NCBI GenBank assembly: GCA_039594205.1 | Contig: JBCNNW010000007.1 | Coordinates: 1 to 64,000 of the forward strand | DNA from: Pseudescherichia sp039594205 | GTDB taxonomy: Bacteria; Pseudomonadota; Gammaproteobacteria; Enterobacterales; Enterobacteriaceae | Length of the DNA: 64,000 nt | Direction: 5' to 3' | In this document: in pieces, positions 42,463 to 52,500 of the stretch | Position numbering within the stretch: the stretch's first letter is position 1 | Layout: every line of letters begins with the position of its first letter | Translations under genes and position numbers: made by a program | The notes under the pieces: generated by a model | The model's database searches: none | Told to the model about the DNA's origin: nothing | What the model saw: only the letters and a program-made list of their open reading frames with translations

Positions 42463-43752
42463 ATGACAACCGAAGCCATGAAAATTACCCTGACGACTCA
42501 GCCCGCTGATGCGCGCTGGGGCGAGAAAGCGGCTTATAGCATCAATAGCGAAGGCGTTGCGCTGCATCTTACCGGTGCGGACGAGCTGGGCCTGATCCAA
42601 CGCGCGGCGCGTAAAATCGACGGCATGGGTATCAAGCACGTTCAGCTGGCTGGCGAGGGCTGGAACGTCGATCGCTGCTGGGCATTCTGGCAGGGATATA
42701 AAGGACCGAAAGGCAGCCGTAAAGTTGAGTGGCCGACGCTGGACGAAGCCCAGCAGAAAGAGCTGGAGAGCCGCCGCAACGTTATCGACTGGGTGCGCGA
42801 CACTATTAACGCCTCTCCTGAAGAGCTGGGACCGGAGCAGCTGGCCCAGCGCGCTGTCGATCTGTTGAGCGGCGTGGGTGGGGAGAACATCTCCTACCGC
42901 ATTACCAAAGGCGAAGATCTGCGCGAGCAGAACTACATGGGGATCTACACCGTTGGGCGTGGCTCCGAGCGCACGCCGGTCCTGCTGGCGCTGGACTACA
43001 ACCCCACCGGCGATAAAAATGCCCCGGTCTATGCCTGCCTGGTCGGCAAAGGCGTCACCTTCGACTCCGGCGGCTATAGCATTAAGCAGACCGCGTTTAT
43101 GGACTCTATGAAGTCCGATATGGGCGGCGCAGCCATGGTTACCGGCGCGCTGGCGTTTGCCATTACCCGTGGCCTGAACAAACGCGTGAAGCTCTACCTC
43201 TGCTGCGCAGATAACCTGATCAGCGGCAACGCCTTCAAGCTTGGCGACATTATTCGCTACCGCAACGGCAAAACCGTTGAGGTCATGAATACCGACGCTG
43301 AAGGCCGCCTGGTGCTGGCCGATGGCCTGATCGACGCGGTGAAGCAAAATCCAGAGCTGATTATCGATGCGGCAACGCTGACCGGCGCGGCCAAAACCGC
43401 CCTCGGTAACGACTATCACGCGCTGCTGAGTTTTGATGACACGCTGGCAAACCGCCTGCTGGCGAGCGCGAGCGCGGAGAACGAGCCGTTCTGGCGTCTG
43501 CCGCTGGCAGAGATCCACCGTAGCCAGCTGCCGTCTAACTTTGCCGAGCTGAACAATACCGCCAGCGCCGCCTTCCCGGCGGGAGCCAGCACCGCCGCCG
43601 GTTTCCTCTCCCATTTCGTTGAGAACTACCGTGAAGGCTGGCTGCATATCGACTGCTCTGCCACCTACCGCAAAGCGGCTGTGGATCAGTGGGCTGCTGG
43701 GGCAACCGGTCTGGGCGTGCGTACCATCGCTAACCTGTTAACAGCAAAATAA
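42463..43752 (+). CDS. pepB: Aminopeptidase B (peptidase B)
   Basis: M17 leucyl aminopeptidase of 429 residues with broad specificity. Metal-site motifs GKGVTFDSGGYSIK and the family signature NTDAEGRLVLAD are present. The start MTTEAMKITLTTQPAD follows AAGGA; an earlier in-frame ATG lies within the iscX terminator and is rejected. Confidence 0.97.
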   Translation: MTTEAMKITLTTQPADARWGEKAAYSINSEGVALHLTGADELGLIQRAARKIDGMGIKHVQLAGEGWNVDRCWAFWQGYKGPKGSRKVEWPTLDEAQQKELESRRNVIDWVRDTINASPEELGPEQLAQRAVDLLSGVGGENISYRITKGEDLREQNYMGIYTVGRGSERTPVLLALDYNPTGDKNAPVYACLVGKGVTFDSGGYSIKQTAFMDSMKSDMGGAAMVTGALAFAITRGLNKRVKLYLCCADNLISGNAFKLGDIIRYRNGKTVEVMNTDAEGRLVLADGLIDAVKQNPELIIDAATLTGAAKTALGNDYHALLSFDDTLANRLLASASAENEPFWRLPLAEIHRSQLPSNFAELNNTASAAFPAGASTAAGFLSHFVENYREGWLHIDCSATYRKAAVDQWAAGATGLGVRTIANLLTAK

Positions 43753-43756
43753 TTGC

Positions 43757-43828
43757 TACGCCCGGCGGCGCTGCGCTTGCACAGGCCTGGCTGTTACGTA
43801 GGCCGGGTAAGCGCAGCGCCACCCGGCA
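43757..43828. repeat. Pair of REP elements (BIME)
   Basis: Two GC-rich palindromic units in opposite orientation, about 43757-43789 (CGCCCGGCGGCGCTGCGCTT) and 43793-43828 (GGCCGGGTAAGCGCAGCGCC), fill the pepB-sseB spacer. Confidence 0.85.
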
Positions 43829-43847
43829 TGTGTGAATGACTCATTTT

Positions 43848-44630
43848 ATGTCTGAAACGAAAAACGAATTAGAGACCCTGCTTGAGCAGGCGGCGACCGA
43901 GCCGGGTCACCGTCCTGCGTTCTTCCGCACGCTGATGGCCTCCACCGTCTGGGTTCCCGGTACGGCGGCAGAGGGCCAGACGGTGGTTGAAGATAGCGCC
44001 CTGGATATTCAGCACTGGGAGAAAGACGACGGCACCTCGGTGATCCCCTTTTTCACCTCCCTGGAGGCTTTACAGCAGGCGGTTGAGGATGAGCAGGCAT
44101 TCGTAGTAATGCCGGTGCGTACCCTGTTTGAGATGACCCTCGGCGAGACGCTGTTCCTCAATGCGAAATTGCCAACTGGTAAAGAGTTTACGCCGAGTGA
44201 AATTAGCCACCTGGTGGGCAAAGAGGAGGGCAACGCTCTCAGCCAGCAGAAGGTGATAGAGGGCGGCAGCACGCTGCTGCTCTCCGAGGTGGCCGAGCCG
44301 CCTGCGCAGATGGTTGACTCGTTGACGACGCTGTTTAAAACCATGAAAACGGTCAAGCGGGCGTTTCTCTGCTCTATCAAAGAGGAGGCTGACGCCCAGC
44401 CGAATCTACTGATCGGCATTGAAGTTGAGGCCGACAGCGATATCGACATGATAATCCAGTCAGCTGGCAGCGTTGCCACCGACACGTTGCCGGGCGATGA
44501 GCCTGTCGACATCTGCCTTGTTGCCGAAGGCGAGAAGGGCATCAGCCACTTTATGCTGGCGCACATTCCCCCCTTCTACGAGCGGCGCTGGGGCAGCTTC
44601 CTGCGCGACTTTAAGCAGCGTATTATCTAG
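43848..44630 (+). CDS. sseB: Serine sensitivity enhancer SseB
   Basis: 260-residue cytoplasmic protein with an N-terminal SseB domain (about 10-130) and a C-terminal domain. Overexpression alters serine sensitivity in E. coli, but the molecular role is not known. The start MSETKNELETLLEQ is the conserved one; an ATG four codons upstream is less likely. Unrelated to the Salmonella SPI-2 translocon protein of the same name. Confidence 0.94.
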   Translation: MSETKNELETLLEQAATEPGHRPAFFRTLMASTVWVPGTAAEGQTVVEDSALDIQHWEKDDGTSVIPFFTSLEALQQAVEDEQAFVVMPVRTLFEMTLGETLFLNAKLPTGKEFTPSEISHLVGKEEGNALSQQKVIEGGSTLLLSEVAEPPAQMVDSLTTLFKTMKTVKRAFLCSIKEEADAQPNLLIGIEVEADSDIDMIIQSAGSVATDTLPGDEPVDICLVAEGEKGISHFMLAHIPPFYERRWGSFLRDFKQRII

Positions 44631-44637
44631 ACCCTCT

Positions 44638-44661
44638 GACGGGGTGAGCGTTCACCCCGTC
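44638..44661. terminator. Hairpin between convergent sseB and the RpiR gene
   Basis: GACGGGGTGA pairs with TCACCCCGTC over a 4-nt loop. The right arm contains the last codons and stop of the RpiR gene. No T-run on either side. Confidence 0.5.
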
Positions 44662-45422
44662 GCTTCCAGCAGCAGCAAATCCATCAGCAGCACCAGGTTA
44701 GACTCGAACGAGGTTACTCCTGCGGCTTCGGCAGCAAAATGCACCGCCTCGTCATACAGCCCGAAATGGAGATCCGCCATGCCCGCCAGGGTATTGGCCG
44801 AAGCACGGGTAAAGGCCACGATGGTCATGCCAACGTTTTTCGCTATTCGCGCTTTATCCAGCACCTGCTCCGTCTCACCGCTGCGGGAGACGGCAATAAA
44901 CACCTCATAGCGGGCGGCGTTGCTGAGAAAAATATTGCGGCTGTCTCCCGGCCCGGAGATAAACGCCGTCTTGCCCAGCACCTGTAGCTTCTTGGTGAGA
45001 TACTCCGCAAAGAGATAGGAGAAGCCCGCCCCGTAGAGAAAAAAGCTCTCTTTGTCACGCAGCAGAGCAGCGAAACAACGGCGCTTCTCCTCCGTCGCCC
45101 AGCGAAAGGTCTGCTGGTAGTTAGCGATAAACTGATTAAACCGCAGCGAGAGATCGGCGGTTTCATCCGCCGGGACCGCGATGTGTGGCGTATCGGCGAG
45201 CAGCTGCTTGCAGTACCAGATCAGCTCGCTGTAGCCGCTAAAACCCAGCTTCTGACACAGGCGCATAATGGTGGCGGTAGAGACAAAGGTCTCCTGAGCC
45301 AGCTCGCGCACGGTGATGTTGCCCACCAGCAGCGGGTGGGCGGTGAGATGGGCCAGCACGCGATACTCCGCGCGGGTCAGCGACTCGCCGCGCGACAGCA
45401 ACGGCGCAAGGCGGTTGTCCAT
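44652..45422 (-). CDS. MurR/RpiR family transcriptional regulator
   Basis: 256 residues, with an N-terminal HTH_6 domain (about 1-75, TFVSTATIMRLCQKLGFSGY) and a SIS domain (about 105-235, FLYGAGFSYLFAEYLTKKL and AVSRSGETEQVLDKA). It begins 2 nt after the sseA stop, so it is read on the sseA message. The nearest sugar genes are the alpha-glucoside PTS and GH4 genes upstream of sseA on the same strand, which makes it their likely regulator. That link is inferred from context. Confidence 0.85.
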   Translation of the reverse strand: MDNRLAPLLSRGESLTRAEYRVLAHLTAHPLLVGNITVRELAQETFVSTATIMRLCQKLGFSGYSELIWYCKQLLADTPHIAVPADETADLSLRFNQFIANYQQTFRWATEEKRRCFAALLRDKESFFLYGAGFSYLFAEYLTKKLQVLGKTAFISGPGDSRNIFLSNAARYEVFIAVSRSGETEQVLDKARIAKNVGMTIVAFTRASANTLAGMADLHFGLYDEAVHFAAEAAGVTSFESNLVLLMDLLLLEATG

Positions 45423-45424
45423 GC

Positions 45425-46267
45425 TCAGGAGGGTTCAACGGGCAGATCGTCCCGCGCGCCCCACTCACTCCATGAGCCGTCGTAGAGCGTAACGCCCTCG
45501 ACGCCCAGCGTCTCCAGCGCCAGCGCCACCACGGCAGCGGTAACCCCGGAGCCGCAGCTCACCACAATTGGCTTGTTGAGATCGACACCCTGACGGCCAA
45601 ACACAGCGCTCAGCTCGTCGGTGGTCTTTAACTCGCCCTCAAACACCAGATCGCCCCACGGCACGTTCAGCGCCCCAGGGATATGACCGCGCTTCAGCCC
45701 CGGACGCGGCTCATCCGCTTCGGCATTGAAACGTGGGGCAGGACGGGCATCTACCAGTTGAGCGGTTTTCTCATGGCTAATCAGCAGCACGTCAGTGAGG
45801 CGCTTCACGCGGTCGGCGTCAAAGTGAGCTTCAAACTCAGCTTCGGGCAGCGTCACGTCACCCTGCTGAAGCGGCAGCTCGTCGCGCTGCCAGCCTGCCA
45901 GGCCACCCGCCAGAATCGATACCTGCTCCACGCCAAAGGTTTTAAGCATCCACCACGCCCGGGGCGCAGAGTAGAGGTTACCTTCATCGTAAATCACCAG
46001 GTGCTTGTCGCTGCTGATGCCTAGCTCACGCATGGCAACGGCGAAGGCCTCCGGGCGCGGCAGCATGTGGGGCAGGGAAGAGGTATGGTCAGAGAGGGCT
46101 TCAATATCGAAAAAGACCGCGCCCGGAAGGTGTCCGGCGCGGTACTCGGCGCGCATATCCCTGTGCTCCTGGCCAACCGGTGCCATGCGCGCATCAATAA
46201 TCTGTACGTCAGGCGAGTCGCCGTGTTCAATTAGCCAGTCGGCAGCAACGAAAAATGAGGTAGTCAT
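45425..46267 (-). CDS. sseA: 3-mercaptopyruvate sulfurtransferase
   Basis: Two-domain rhodanese of 280 residues that moves sulfur from 3-mercaptopyruvate to thiols or cyanide. The active loop is CGSGVTA with catalytic Cys238, the mercaptopyruvate-type loop rather than the CRxG(R/K/S/T) of thiosulfate rhodaneses. In E. coli it stands alone; here sugar genes lie directly upstream and an RpiR gene directly downstream on the same strand. Confidence 0.96.
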   Translation of the reverse strand: MTTSFFVAADWLIEHGDSPDVQIIDARMAPVGQEHRDMRAEYRAGHLPGAVFFDIEALSDHTSSLPHMLPRPEAFAVAMRELGISSDKHLVIYDEGNLYSAPRAWWMLKTFGVEQVSILAGGLAGWQRDELPLQQGDVTLPEAEFEAHFDADRVKRLTDVLLISHEKTAQLVDARPAPRFNAEADEPRPGLKRGHIPGALNVPWGDLVFEGELKTTDELSAVFGRQGVDLNKPIVVSCGSGVTAAVVALALETLGVEGVTLYDGSWSEWGARDDLPVEPS

Positions 46268-46303
46268 AGCAGGTGGGCCTCCTTTAATGTGTTGATTAAA
46301 GGA

Positions 46304-46331
46304 TTGTCGGTGTTTTTTCTCACACCGACAA
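46304..46331 (-). terminator. Hairpin between the GH4 gene and sseA
   Basis: TTGTCGGTGT and ACACCGACAA form a perfect 10-bp stem with an 8-nt loop in the 101-bp spacer. The tail on the minus strand is only weakly T-rich, so it may attenuate rather than stop transcription into sseA. Confidence 0.55.
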
Positions 46332-46368
46332 GTTTACCCTCGCAACGCCGCGAGCAGGCTTCAGAAAT

Positions 46369-47730
46369 TTATATGGATTCTCCATCCTGCCAGGCTTTTT
46401 GCAGCTGCGGCCAGTAGTCACGGTTGGCCTCGATCATATCGTCGAGGATCGCTTTCGCATGCTGCATCGTGGGCACAGTACGGTTCAGCGTAAAGGCCTG
46501 AAGGGCTTTCTCATAGCTACCCTCAATGGTTGCCTCCACCAGCAGTTGCTCAGAGGCCAGCTGCTGCATCAGCAGGGTCTGGTGGAACAGCGGCACCGCG
46601 CCCATGCGTACCGGCTCAGGCCCGTTGGCGGTAATGTAGGCTGGCACCTCGACCATGGCGTCATAGGGCAGGTTAGCGATTGCTCCCTTGTTTTCGACAA
46701 TCACCAGATGGCGCTGGCGCAGGTCGAAGGCCAGCGAGCAGGCGACATCGACGATAAACGCTCCGTGGACGCCAACGTGGAAAGCATCCGGCAGGATCCC
46801 GGTGCGCTGGTACTCTTCGGCGGCGGCAAACAGTTTCTTTTCGCGGCCGTTCATCACCTCGTTGGCGCGAGTCAGGTGCGGATCCTGATGCTCAACGATC
46901 TGGTTCGGCATCAGGTAATATTGCAAATAGGGGTTCGGCAGATAGTCCGGGAAGTGATCCATGATCGGCTTAATGTTGCGCCAGGTCTTCACCCATGAGG
47001 GATCGGCGTGCTGCGGATCGGTCTTCGAGGCGTCCTCGGTCAGCAGACCAAACTGCGCCACGTGACGACGCACCTCAGGCAGGCGATCTTCACCATCCAC
47101 CAGGATACGGGTAAACCAGCCGAAGTGGTTCAGGCCAAAGTAGTCCACCTGTAATTTGTGACGGTCCACCCCCAGGATGGCGCCGATGTTACGCATTGCC
47201 GCTACCGGCATATCACAGATATTCAGCACCCGCGCGTCAGGACGCAGGCGACGTACCCCTTCAGCCACAATCGCTGCCGGGTTGGAGTAATTCACGATCC
47301 ATGCCTTTTTATCCGCATACTGCTCTACCAGGTCGATAAGCTCGACCATCGGCAGGATGGTGCGCAGACCATAAGCCAGGCCGCCTGGCCCGCAGGTCTC
47401 CTGGCCTACTACGCCATGGCGCAGGGGGATCTTCTCATCCTGCTCGCGCATTTTGTACTGGCCGACGCGCATCTGGGCAAAGATAAAGTGTGCCCCGCTG
47501 AAGGCGGTTTCGGCATCGCTGGTGACGGTAAATTTAATCGTATCGCTGTGGTCGCGGATCACCTTCTCTACCACCGGGGCCAGCGTACGCTGGCGTGCCT
47601 CATCGATATCATAGAGGCGGATCTCCGCCAGCGGAAAATCCTCCAGCCGCACCATCAGGCTTTTGACGATGCCCGGCGTATAGGTGCTGCCGCCGCCGGC
47701 GATGGAGAGAATAAATGGGGGGGTAAGCAT
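46369..47730 (-). CDS. aglB: 6-phospho-alpha-glucosidase, glycoside hydrolase family 4
   Basis: NAD- and metal-dependent hydrolase of 453 residues that splits phosphorylated alpha-glucosides (maltose 6-phosphate and sucrose isomer phosphates in the Klebsiella enzyme). The dinucleotide motif GGGSTYTPG is at residues 12-20. Further family motifs are GQETCGPGG, NYSNPAAI, ICDMP with the metal Cys, and LNHFGW. The ATG at 47730 follows GGAGG; five extra upstream codons are rejected. It lies 11 bp after its PTS partner. AglB/MalH-type is the best match; a beta-specific GH4 (CelF) is less likely because of the CDMP motif. Confidence 0.88.
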   Translation of the reverse strand: MLTPPFILSIAGGGSTYTPGIVKSLMVRLEDFPLAEIRLYDIDEARQRTLAPVVEKVIRDHSDTIKFTVTSDAETAFSGAHFIFAQMRVGQYKMREQDEKIPLRHGVVGQETCGPGGLAYGLRTILPMVELIDLVEQYADKKAWIVNYSNPAAIVAEGVRRLRPDARVLNICDMPVAAMRNIGAILGVDRHKLQVDYFGLNHFGWFTRILVDGEDRLPEVRRHVAQFGLLTEDASKTDPQHADPSWVKTWRNIKPIMDHFPDYLPNPYLQYYLMPNQIVEHQDPHLTRANEVMNGREKKLFAAAEEYQRTGILPDAFHVGVHGAFIVDVACSLAFDLRQRHLVIVENKGAIANLPYDAMVEVPAYITANGPEPVRMGAVPLFHQTLLMQQLASEQLLVEATIEGSYEKALQAFTLNRTVPTMQHAKAILDDMIEANRDYWPQLQKAWQDGESI

Positions 47731-47741
47731 GTGTGCCTCCT

Positions 47742-49286
47742 TCAAAGAAACGCCTCAACGGCCTCTCGCATTTTTTTGACGTGCAGCCCGTAGACCACCT
47801 GAACGTTATTGCCTTGTTTAATCACCCCCTTCGCGCCGGTGGCTTTCAGGCGTGGCTCGTCGATAATTGCCACGTCTTTCACCGTTACGCGCAGGCGGGT
47901 ATAGCAGTTATCCACCACCTCAACGTTGTCGCGCCCGCCCAGCCCGGCGACAATCGCCTCGCCCAGGCCGTCGTTGCTACCCTTCGCCTGATACTCCTGC
48001 TTGCTGTAGAGGCGAGTCTCCTGATCCTCCTCCTCGCGACCCGGCGTCTTCATATTGAAGCGCAGGATCAGGAAGCGGAAGATGACAAAGTAGAGGGCGA
48101 ACATAATCAGGCCGACCACGATATACATCGGCCAGTTTGATTTTTCGGTGCCGAGCGGCAGGTTATAGATAATGAAATCAACAATGCCGTTCGCTCCGAT
48201 GGCGTGAACCCCGAGCAGGTAGAAGAGCATCATGCCAATGCCGGTCAGCACCGCGTGAACCACAAACAGCAGCGGGGCGACGAAGAGGAATGAAAACTCA
48301 ATCGGCTCGGTGACGCCTACCAACAGAGAGGTGAGCGCCGCGGGGATCAGAATCGCCTTGGCCGCCGCTTTGCGCTCGGGTTTCGCGGTCATGTACATCG
48401 CCAGCGCGGCGGCGGGCAGACCAAACATTTTGCTGATGCCGCGCGCATCCCATACCACGGTGCTGCTCAGCTGGTGCACCGAGGGGCAGGCCATCTCGGC
48501 GAAGTAGATATTGCGCGCACCCTGATAGGTCTGGCCGCAGACGTCCGCCGTGCCCCCCAGCTCGGTATAGAGGAACGGGGTATAGACCAGGTGATGCAGG
48601 CCGGTGGGGACCAGAATGCGCTCCAGAAAACCGTAGACGGCCACGCCAAACGGCCCCGCGCCCTTAATCGCCAGCGCGGCGGTGCTGATGCCCTGCTGGG
48701 CGAACGGCCACAGCTCGCTCATGATCACGCCGAGCAGCATGGAGACCGGCAGCATAATGATGGCCACGAAGCAGTGACCGGAGTAGACCGCCATCGCACC
48801 GGAGAACTGCACCCCGGAGTATTTGTTATAGAGGTAGCCCGAGAGCGCGCCGGTGAGGATCCCGGCAAAGACGCCCATCTCCAGCACCTGAACGCCCAGC
48901 ACCATACTCTGACCGGCAGCCTTCATCCGATCCGCTGCTGCCAGCTCGCCCTGCAAACTCAGGGTGACGTTCATGGCGTTGATAAAAACGACGAAGGTAA
49001 CCAGCCCGATTAGCGCCGCATAACCCTTGTCACGGGCTGCCAGACCCACAGGGATCCCCACGGCGAAGACCAGCGCCAGGTTGACCAGCACCGACACGGC
49101 CGATTTCGCCATCAGCTGGCCGAGGCTTTGAATAAAGGGGTGGCCGAGGAAGGGCAGATACTCCGCCACATTGCCGTTGCCCAGCAAATTACCAAAGGCA
49201 ATGAACAGGCCGACGATGGGTAAAATCAGCACCGGACCATAAAGGGACTTACCAAAATTTTGTAGGGCATTAACGGCTCTTTTCAT
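47742..49286 (-). CDS. aglA: PTS alpha-glucoside-type EIICB component
   Basis: 514-residue phosphotransferase permease with an N-terminal IIC domain (about 1-410, ten or so hydrophobic segments, GVTEPIEFSFLF sugar motif) and a C-terminal IIB domain (about 430-514) with phosphocysteine C461 in VVDNCYTRLRVTV. No IIA domain, so EIIA-Glc is the likely donor. Domain order and length match AglA/MalX/GlvC-type permeases for maltose and related alpha-glucosides. First gene of the minus-strand run aglA-aglB-sseA-rpiR. Confidence 0.87.
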   Translation of the reverse strand: MKRAVNALQNFGKSLYGPVLILPIVGLFIAFGNLLGNGNVAEYLPFLGHPFIQSLGQLMAKSAVSVLVNLALVFAVGIPVGLAARDKGYAALIGLVTFVVFINAMNVTLSLQGELAAADRMKAAGQSMVLGVQVLEMGVFAGILTGALSGYLYNKYSGVQFSGAMAVYSGHCFVAIIMLPVSMLLGVIMSELWPFAQQGISTAALAIKGAGPFGVAVYGFLERILVPTGLHHLVYTPFLYTELGGTADVCGQTYQGARNIYFAEMACPSVHQLSSTVVWDARGISKMFGLPAAALAMYMTAKPERKAAAKAILIPAALTSLLVGVTEPIEFSFLFVAPLLFVVHAVLTGIGMMLFYLLGVHAIGANGIVDFIIYNLPLGTEKSNWPMYIVVGLIMFALYFVIFRFLILRFNMKTPGREEEDQETRLYSKQEYQAKGSNDGLGEAIVAGLGGRDNVEVVDNCYTRLRVTVKDVAIIDEPRLKATGAKGVIKQGNNVQVVYGLHVKKMREAVEAFL

Positions 49287-49396
49287 CGTCGTCTCTCATT
49301 ATGAACCGCGCACCAGGGTGCGATAACAGAGTAACGTTAGCAGTGCCAGGCGGTTTCATGCCAGCTATCTTCTTGTTTTAAAGACAAATGACGGCC

Positions 49397-49436
49397 AACG
49401 TAACATGTAACGTTATGGGCTGTGATCGACGTAACA
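49397..49436 (-). promoter_or_regulatory. Putative operator and CRP site of the alpha-glucoside operon
   Basis: AACGTAACATGTAACGTT (49397-49414) is an 18-bp palindrome except for one mismatched pair. The core TAACGTTA recurs at 49332-49339, nearer to the PTS gene. TGTGATCGACGTAACA (49421-49436) fits the CRP consensus TGTGA-N6-TCACA with one mismatch. The positions suit carbon-source control of the PTS gene 110-150 bp away. The binding protein is not known. Confidence 0.5.
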
Positions 49437-49556
49437 GTTGTGCCTGCCGTCTGGCAAAGATTGCGAGCCGCTTTCCAAAGTTTTCATTCTCTTTTGGCTG
49501 GTGCAAAAACTGGCGCATACTATGGCTGACTCTCGATCAACGGCAGGGATAAAGGA

Positions 49557-52500
49557 ATGAAACCGTTACGTTTTACTGCGCTTGCGATGGCGCTGGTTGC
49601 CACCTCTTTTTTAGCGGGCTGTGATAACAGCGGCGCGCCCCAGGCGGCGGTCACCAAAGCCGCAGATGCTGACCCAAAACCGGTGGCTAAAGTTGATAGC
49701 GCCCAGCGGGAGAAGCTTGCGGCCCAGAGCGCAGGTAAATCCCTGACGTTGCAGGATGCTTCAGAGGTGCAGCTTGATGGCGCAGCCACCCTGGTGCTGG
49801 CCTTCAATATTCCTCTCGATCCCGATCAGGACTTCTCCAGTACGGTACATCTTGTCGATAAGAAGAGCGGCAAGCTGGACGGGGCCTGGGAGCTGGCACC
49901 AAACCTGAAAGAGCTGCGCTTCCGTCATCTGGAGCCGAACCGGGAGCTGATCGTCTCCGTCGATAGCGGACTGGTGGCGCTGAATAAGGCCACCTTCGGC
50001 AGCAGCTTTGAAAAAACCATCACCACCCGCGACGTGGAGCCAAGCGTCGGCTTTGCCAGCCGTGGCTCCCTGCTGCCGGGCAAGGTAGTTGATGGGCTGC
50101 CGGTGATGGCGCTCAACGTCAACAACGTCGACGTTAACTTCTATCGCGTGAAGCCCGAGTCGCTGACATCCTTTGTCAGCCAGTGGGAGTACCGCAACTC
50201 GCTGACTAACTGGGAGTCCGATACGCTGCTGAAGATGGCAGATCTGGTCTATACCGGGCGTTTCGATCTTAACCCGGCGCGGAATACCCGCGAAAAGCTG
50301 CTTCTGCCGCTGGCCGAAATCAAACCGCTCCAGCAGGCGGGGGTCTATATCGCCGTCATGAACCAGGCTGGCCACTACAGCTACAGCAATGCCGCTACCC
50401 TGTTTACCCTGAGCAATATCGGCCTGTCGGTGCATCGCTACCACAATCAGCTGGATGTCTTTACCCAGGGCCTTGAGAACGGCGCGGCGGGCGAGGGCGT
50501 TGAGGTCACGCTGCTCAATGAGAAGGGGCAGACTCTTGCCCAGGCCACCAGCGACGCTAAGGGCCATGCGGTATTGAACACCAACAAAGAGGCCGCCCTG
50601 CTGCTGGCGCGCAAAAATGGTGAAACCACGCTGCTCGATCTCACCCTACCGGCGCTGGATCTGGCCGAGTTCGCCATTGCCGGGGAGCCGGGCTACAGCA
50701 AGCAGCTGTTTATGTTTGGCCCACGCGATCTCTATCGCCCCGGCGAAACGGTGATCCTCAACGCCCTGCTGCGCGATCGGGACGGCAAGCCGCTTCCCGC
50801 CCAGCCGGTGAAGCTGGAGGTGGTTAAGCCGGACGGCCAGGTGGTGCGCACGGTGGTCAGCCAGCCGCAGGAGGATGGCCTCTATCAATTTACCTATACG
50901 CTGGACGGCGCTGCGCCAACCGGCATGTGGCACGTTCGCGCCAATACTGGCGATAACCAGTCCCCGCAGTGGCGCTTCCAGGTGGAAGACTTTATGCCGG
51001 AGCGCATGGCGCTCAACCTGACTGCGCAAAAAGCGCCGCTGGCGATGGCCGACAGCGTCAGCTTCGACGTCACGGGGCGCTACCTCTACGGCGCACCTGC
51101 CAACGGCAATACGCTACAGGGGCAGCTGTTCCTGCGCCCGCTACGGGAAGCCGTCGCCGCCCTGCCGGGCTTCCAGTTCGGCAATATTGCCGAGGAGAAT
51201 CTCTCTCGCAGCCTTGATGAGGTCCAGGTAACGCTGGACGAGAAAGGCCACGGCGAGGTGACCACTGAAAGCCAGTGGCAGGAGGCCCATTCGCCGTTGC
51301 AGCTGATCCTTCAGGCCAGCCTGCTGGAGTCCGGCGGTCGTCCGGTGACCCGTCGCGCCGAGCAGGCCATCTGGCCCGCCGCCGCGCTGCCGGGCATTCG
51401 TCCGCAGTTTGCGGCTAAATCAGTCTATGACTACCGCACCGATACCACCGTTGACCGACCTACGGTTGACGAGAACGGTCAGGCCGGGTTTGACATTGTC
51501 TACGTTGATGCCAACGGTGTAAAAAAAGCGGTAAACGATCTGCAGGTGCGGCTGATCCGCGAGCGTCGCGACTACTACTGGAACTGGTCCGAGAGCGACG
51601 GCTGGCAGTCTCAGTTCGATCAAAAGGATCTGGTGGAGGGCGAGCAGTCGCTCAATCTGGCAGCGGATGAGACCGGCAAGGTCAGCTTCCCGGTAGAGTG
51701 GGGCTCCTACCGCCTTGAGGTGAAAGCGCCAGATGAAACCGTCAGCAGCGTGCGCTTCTGGGCAGGCTATAGCTGGCAGGATAATAACGAGGGGGCGGAT
51801 GCGGCGCGCCCTGACCGCGTCACTCTGAAGCTCGACAAACCCGCCTATCGTCCCGGAGATACTATCCAGCTGCATATTGCCGCTCCTGCTGCCGGTAAGG
51901 GCTATGCAATGGTCGAGTCCAGCGATGGTCCGCTGTGGTGGCAGGAGATCGACGTTCCGGCCGAGGGGCTAGATCTGGCTATCCCGGTGGATAAAGCCTG
52001 GCAGCGCCACGATCTCTACCTCAGCACGCTGGTGGTGCGTCCCGGCGATAAGTCCCGCGCCGCCACGCCGAAGCGCGCGGTGGGCCTGCTGCACCTGCCG
52101 CTCGGTGATGAGGGTCGCCGTCTGGCGATAAGCCTTGACGGTCCGCAGAAGATGCGGCCTGACCAGACGCTGACCGTTAAGGTCAAGGCCAGCGTAAATG
52201 CAGGCGAGATGCCGAAAAAGGTAAACGTGTTGCTCTCAGCGGTCGACAGCGGCGTGCTCAATATTACCGACTACGTCACGCCGGATCCGTGGAAATCCTT
52301 CTTTGGTCAGAAGCGCTACGGGGCCGACATCTATGATATCTATGGCCAGGTGATTGAAGGCCAGGGCCGGGCAGCCACGTTGCGCTTTGGTGGTGACGGC
52401 GACGAGCTGAACCGGGGCGGGAAGCCGCCGGTGAATCACGTCAATATCATCGCCCAGCAGGCCCAGCCGGTGACGCTGGATGAGCACGGTGAAGGGACGG

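Noticed and set aside
43755..43830. CRISPR-like repeats in the pepB-sseB spacer
   Set aside because: The units are inverted palindromes of REP/BIME type without regular spacers.
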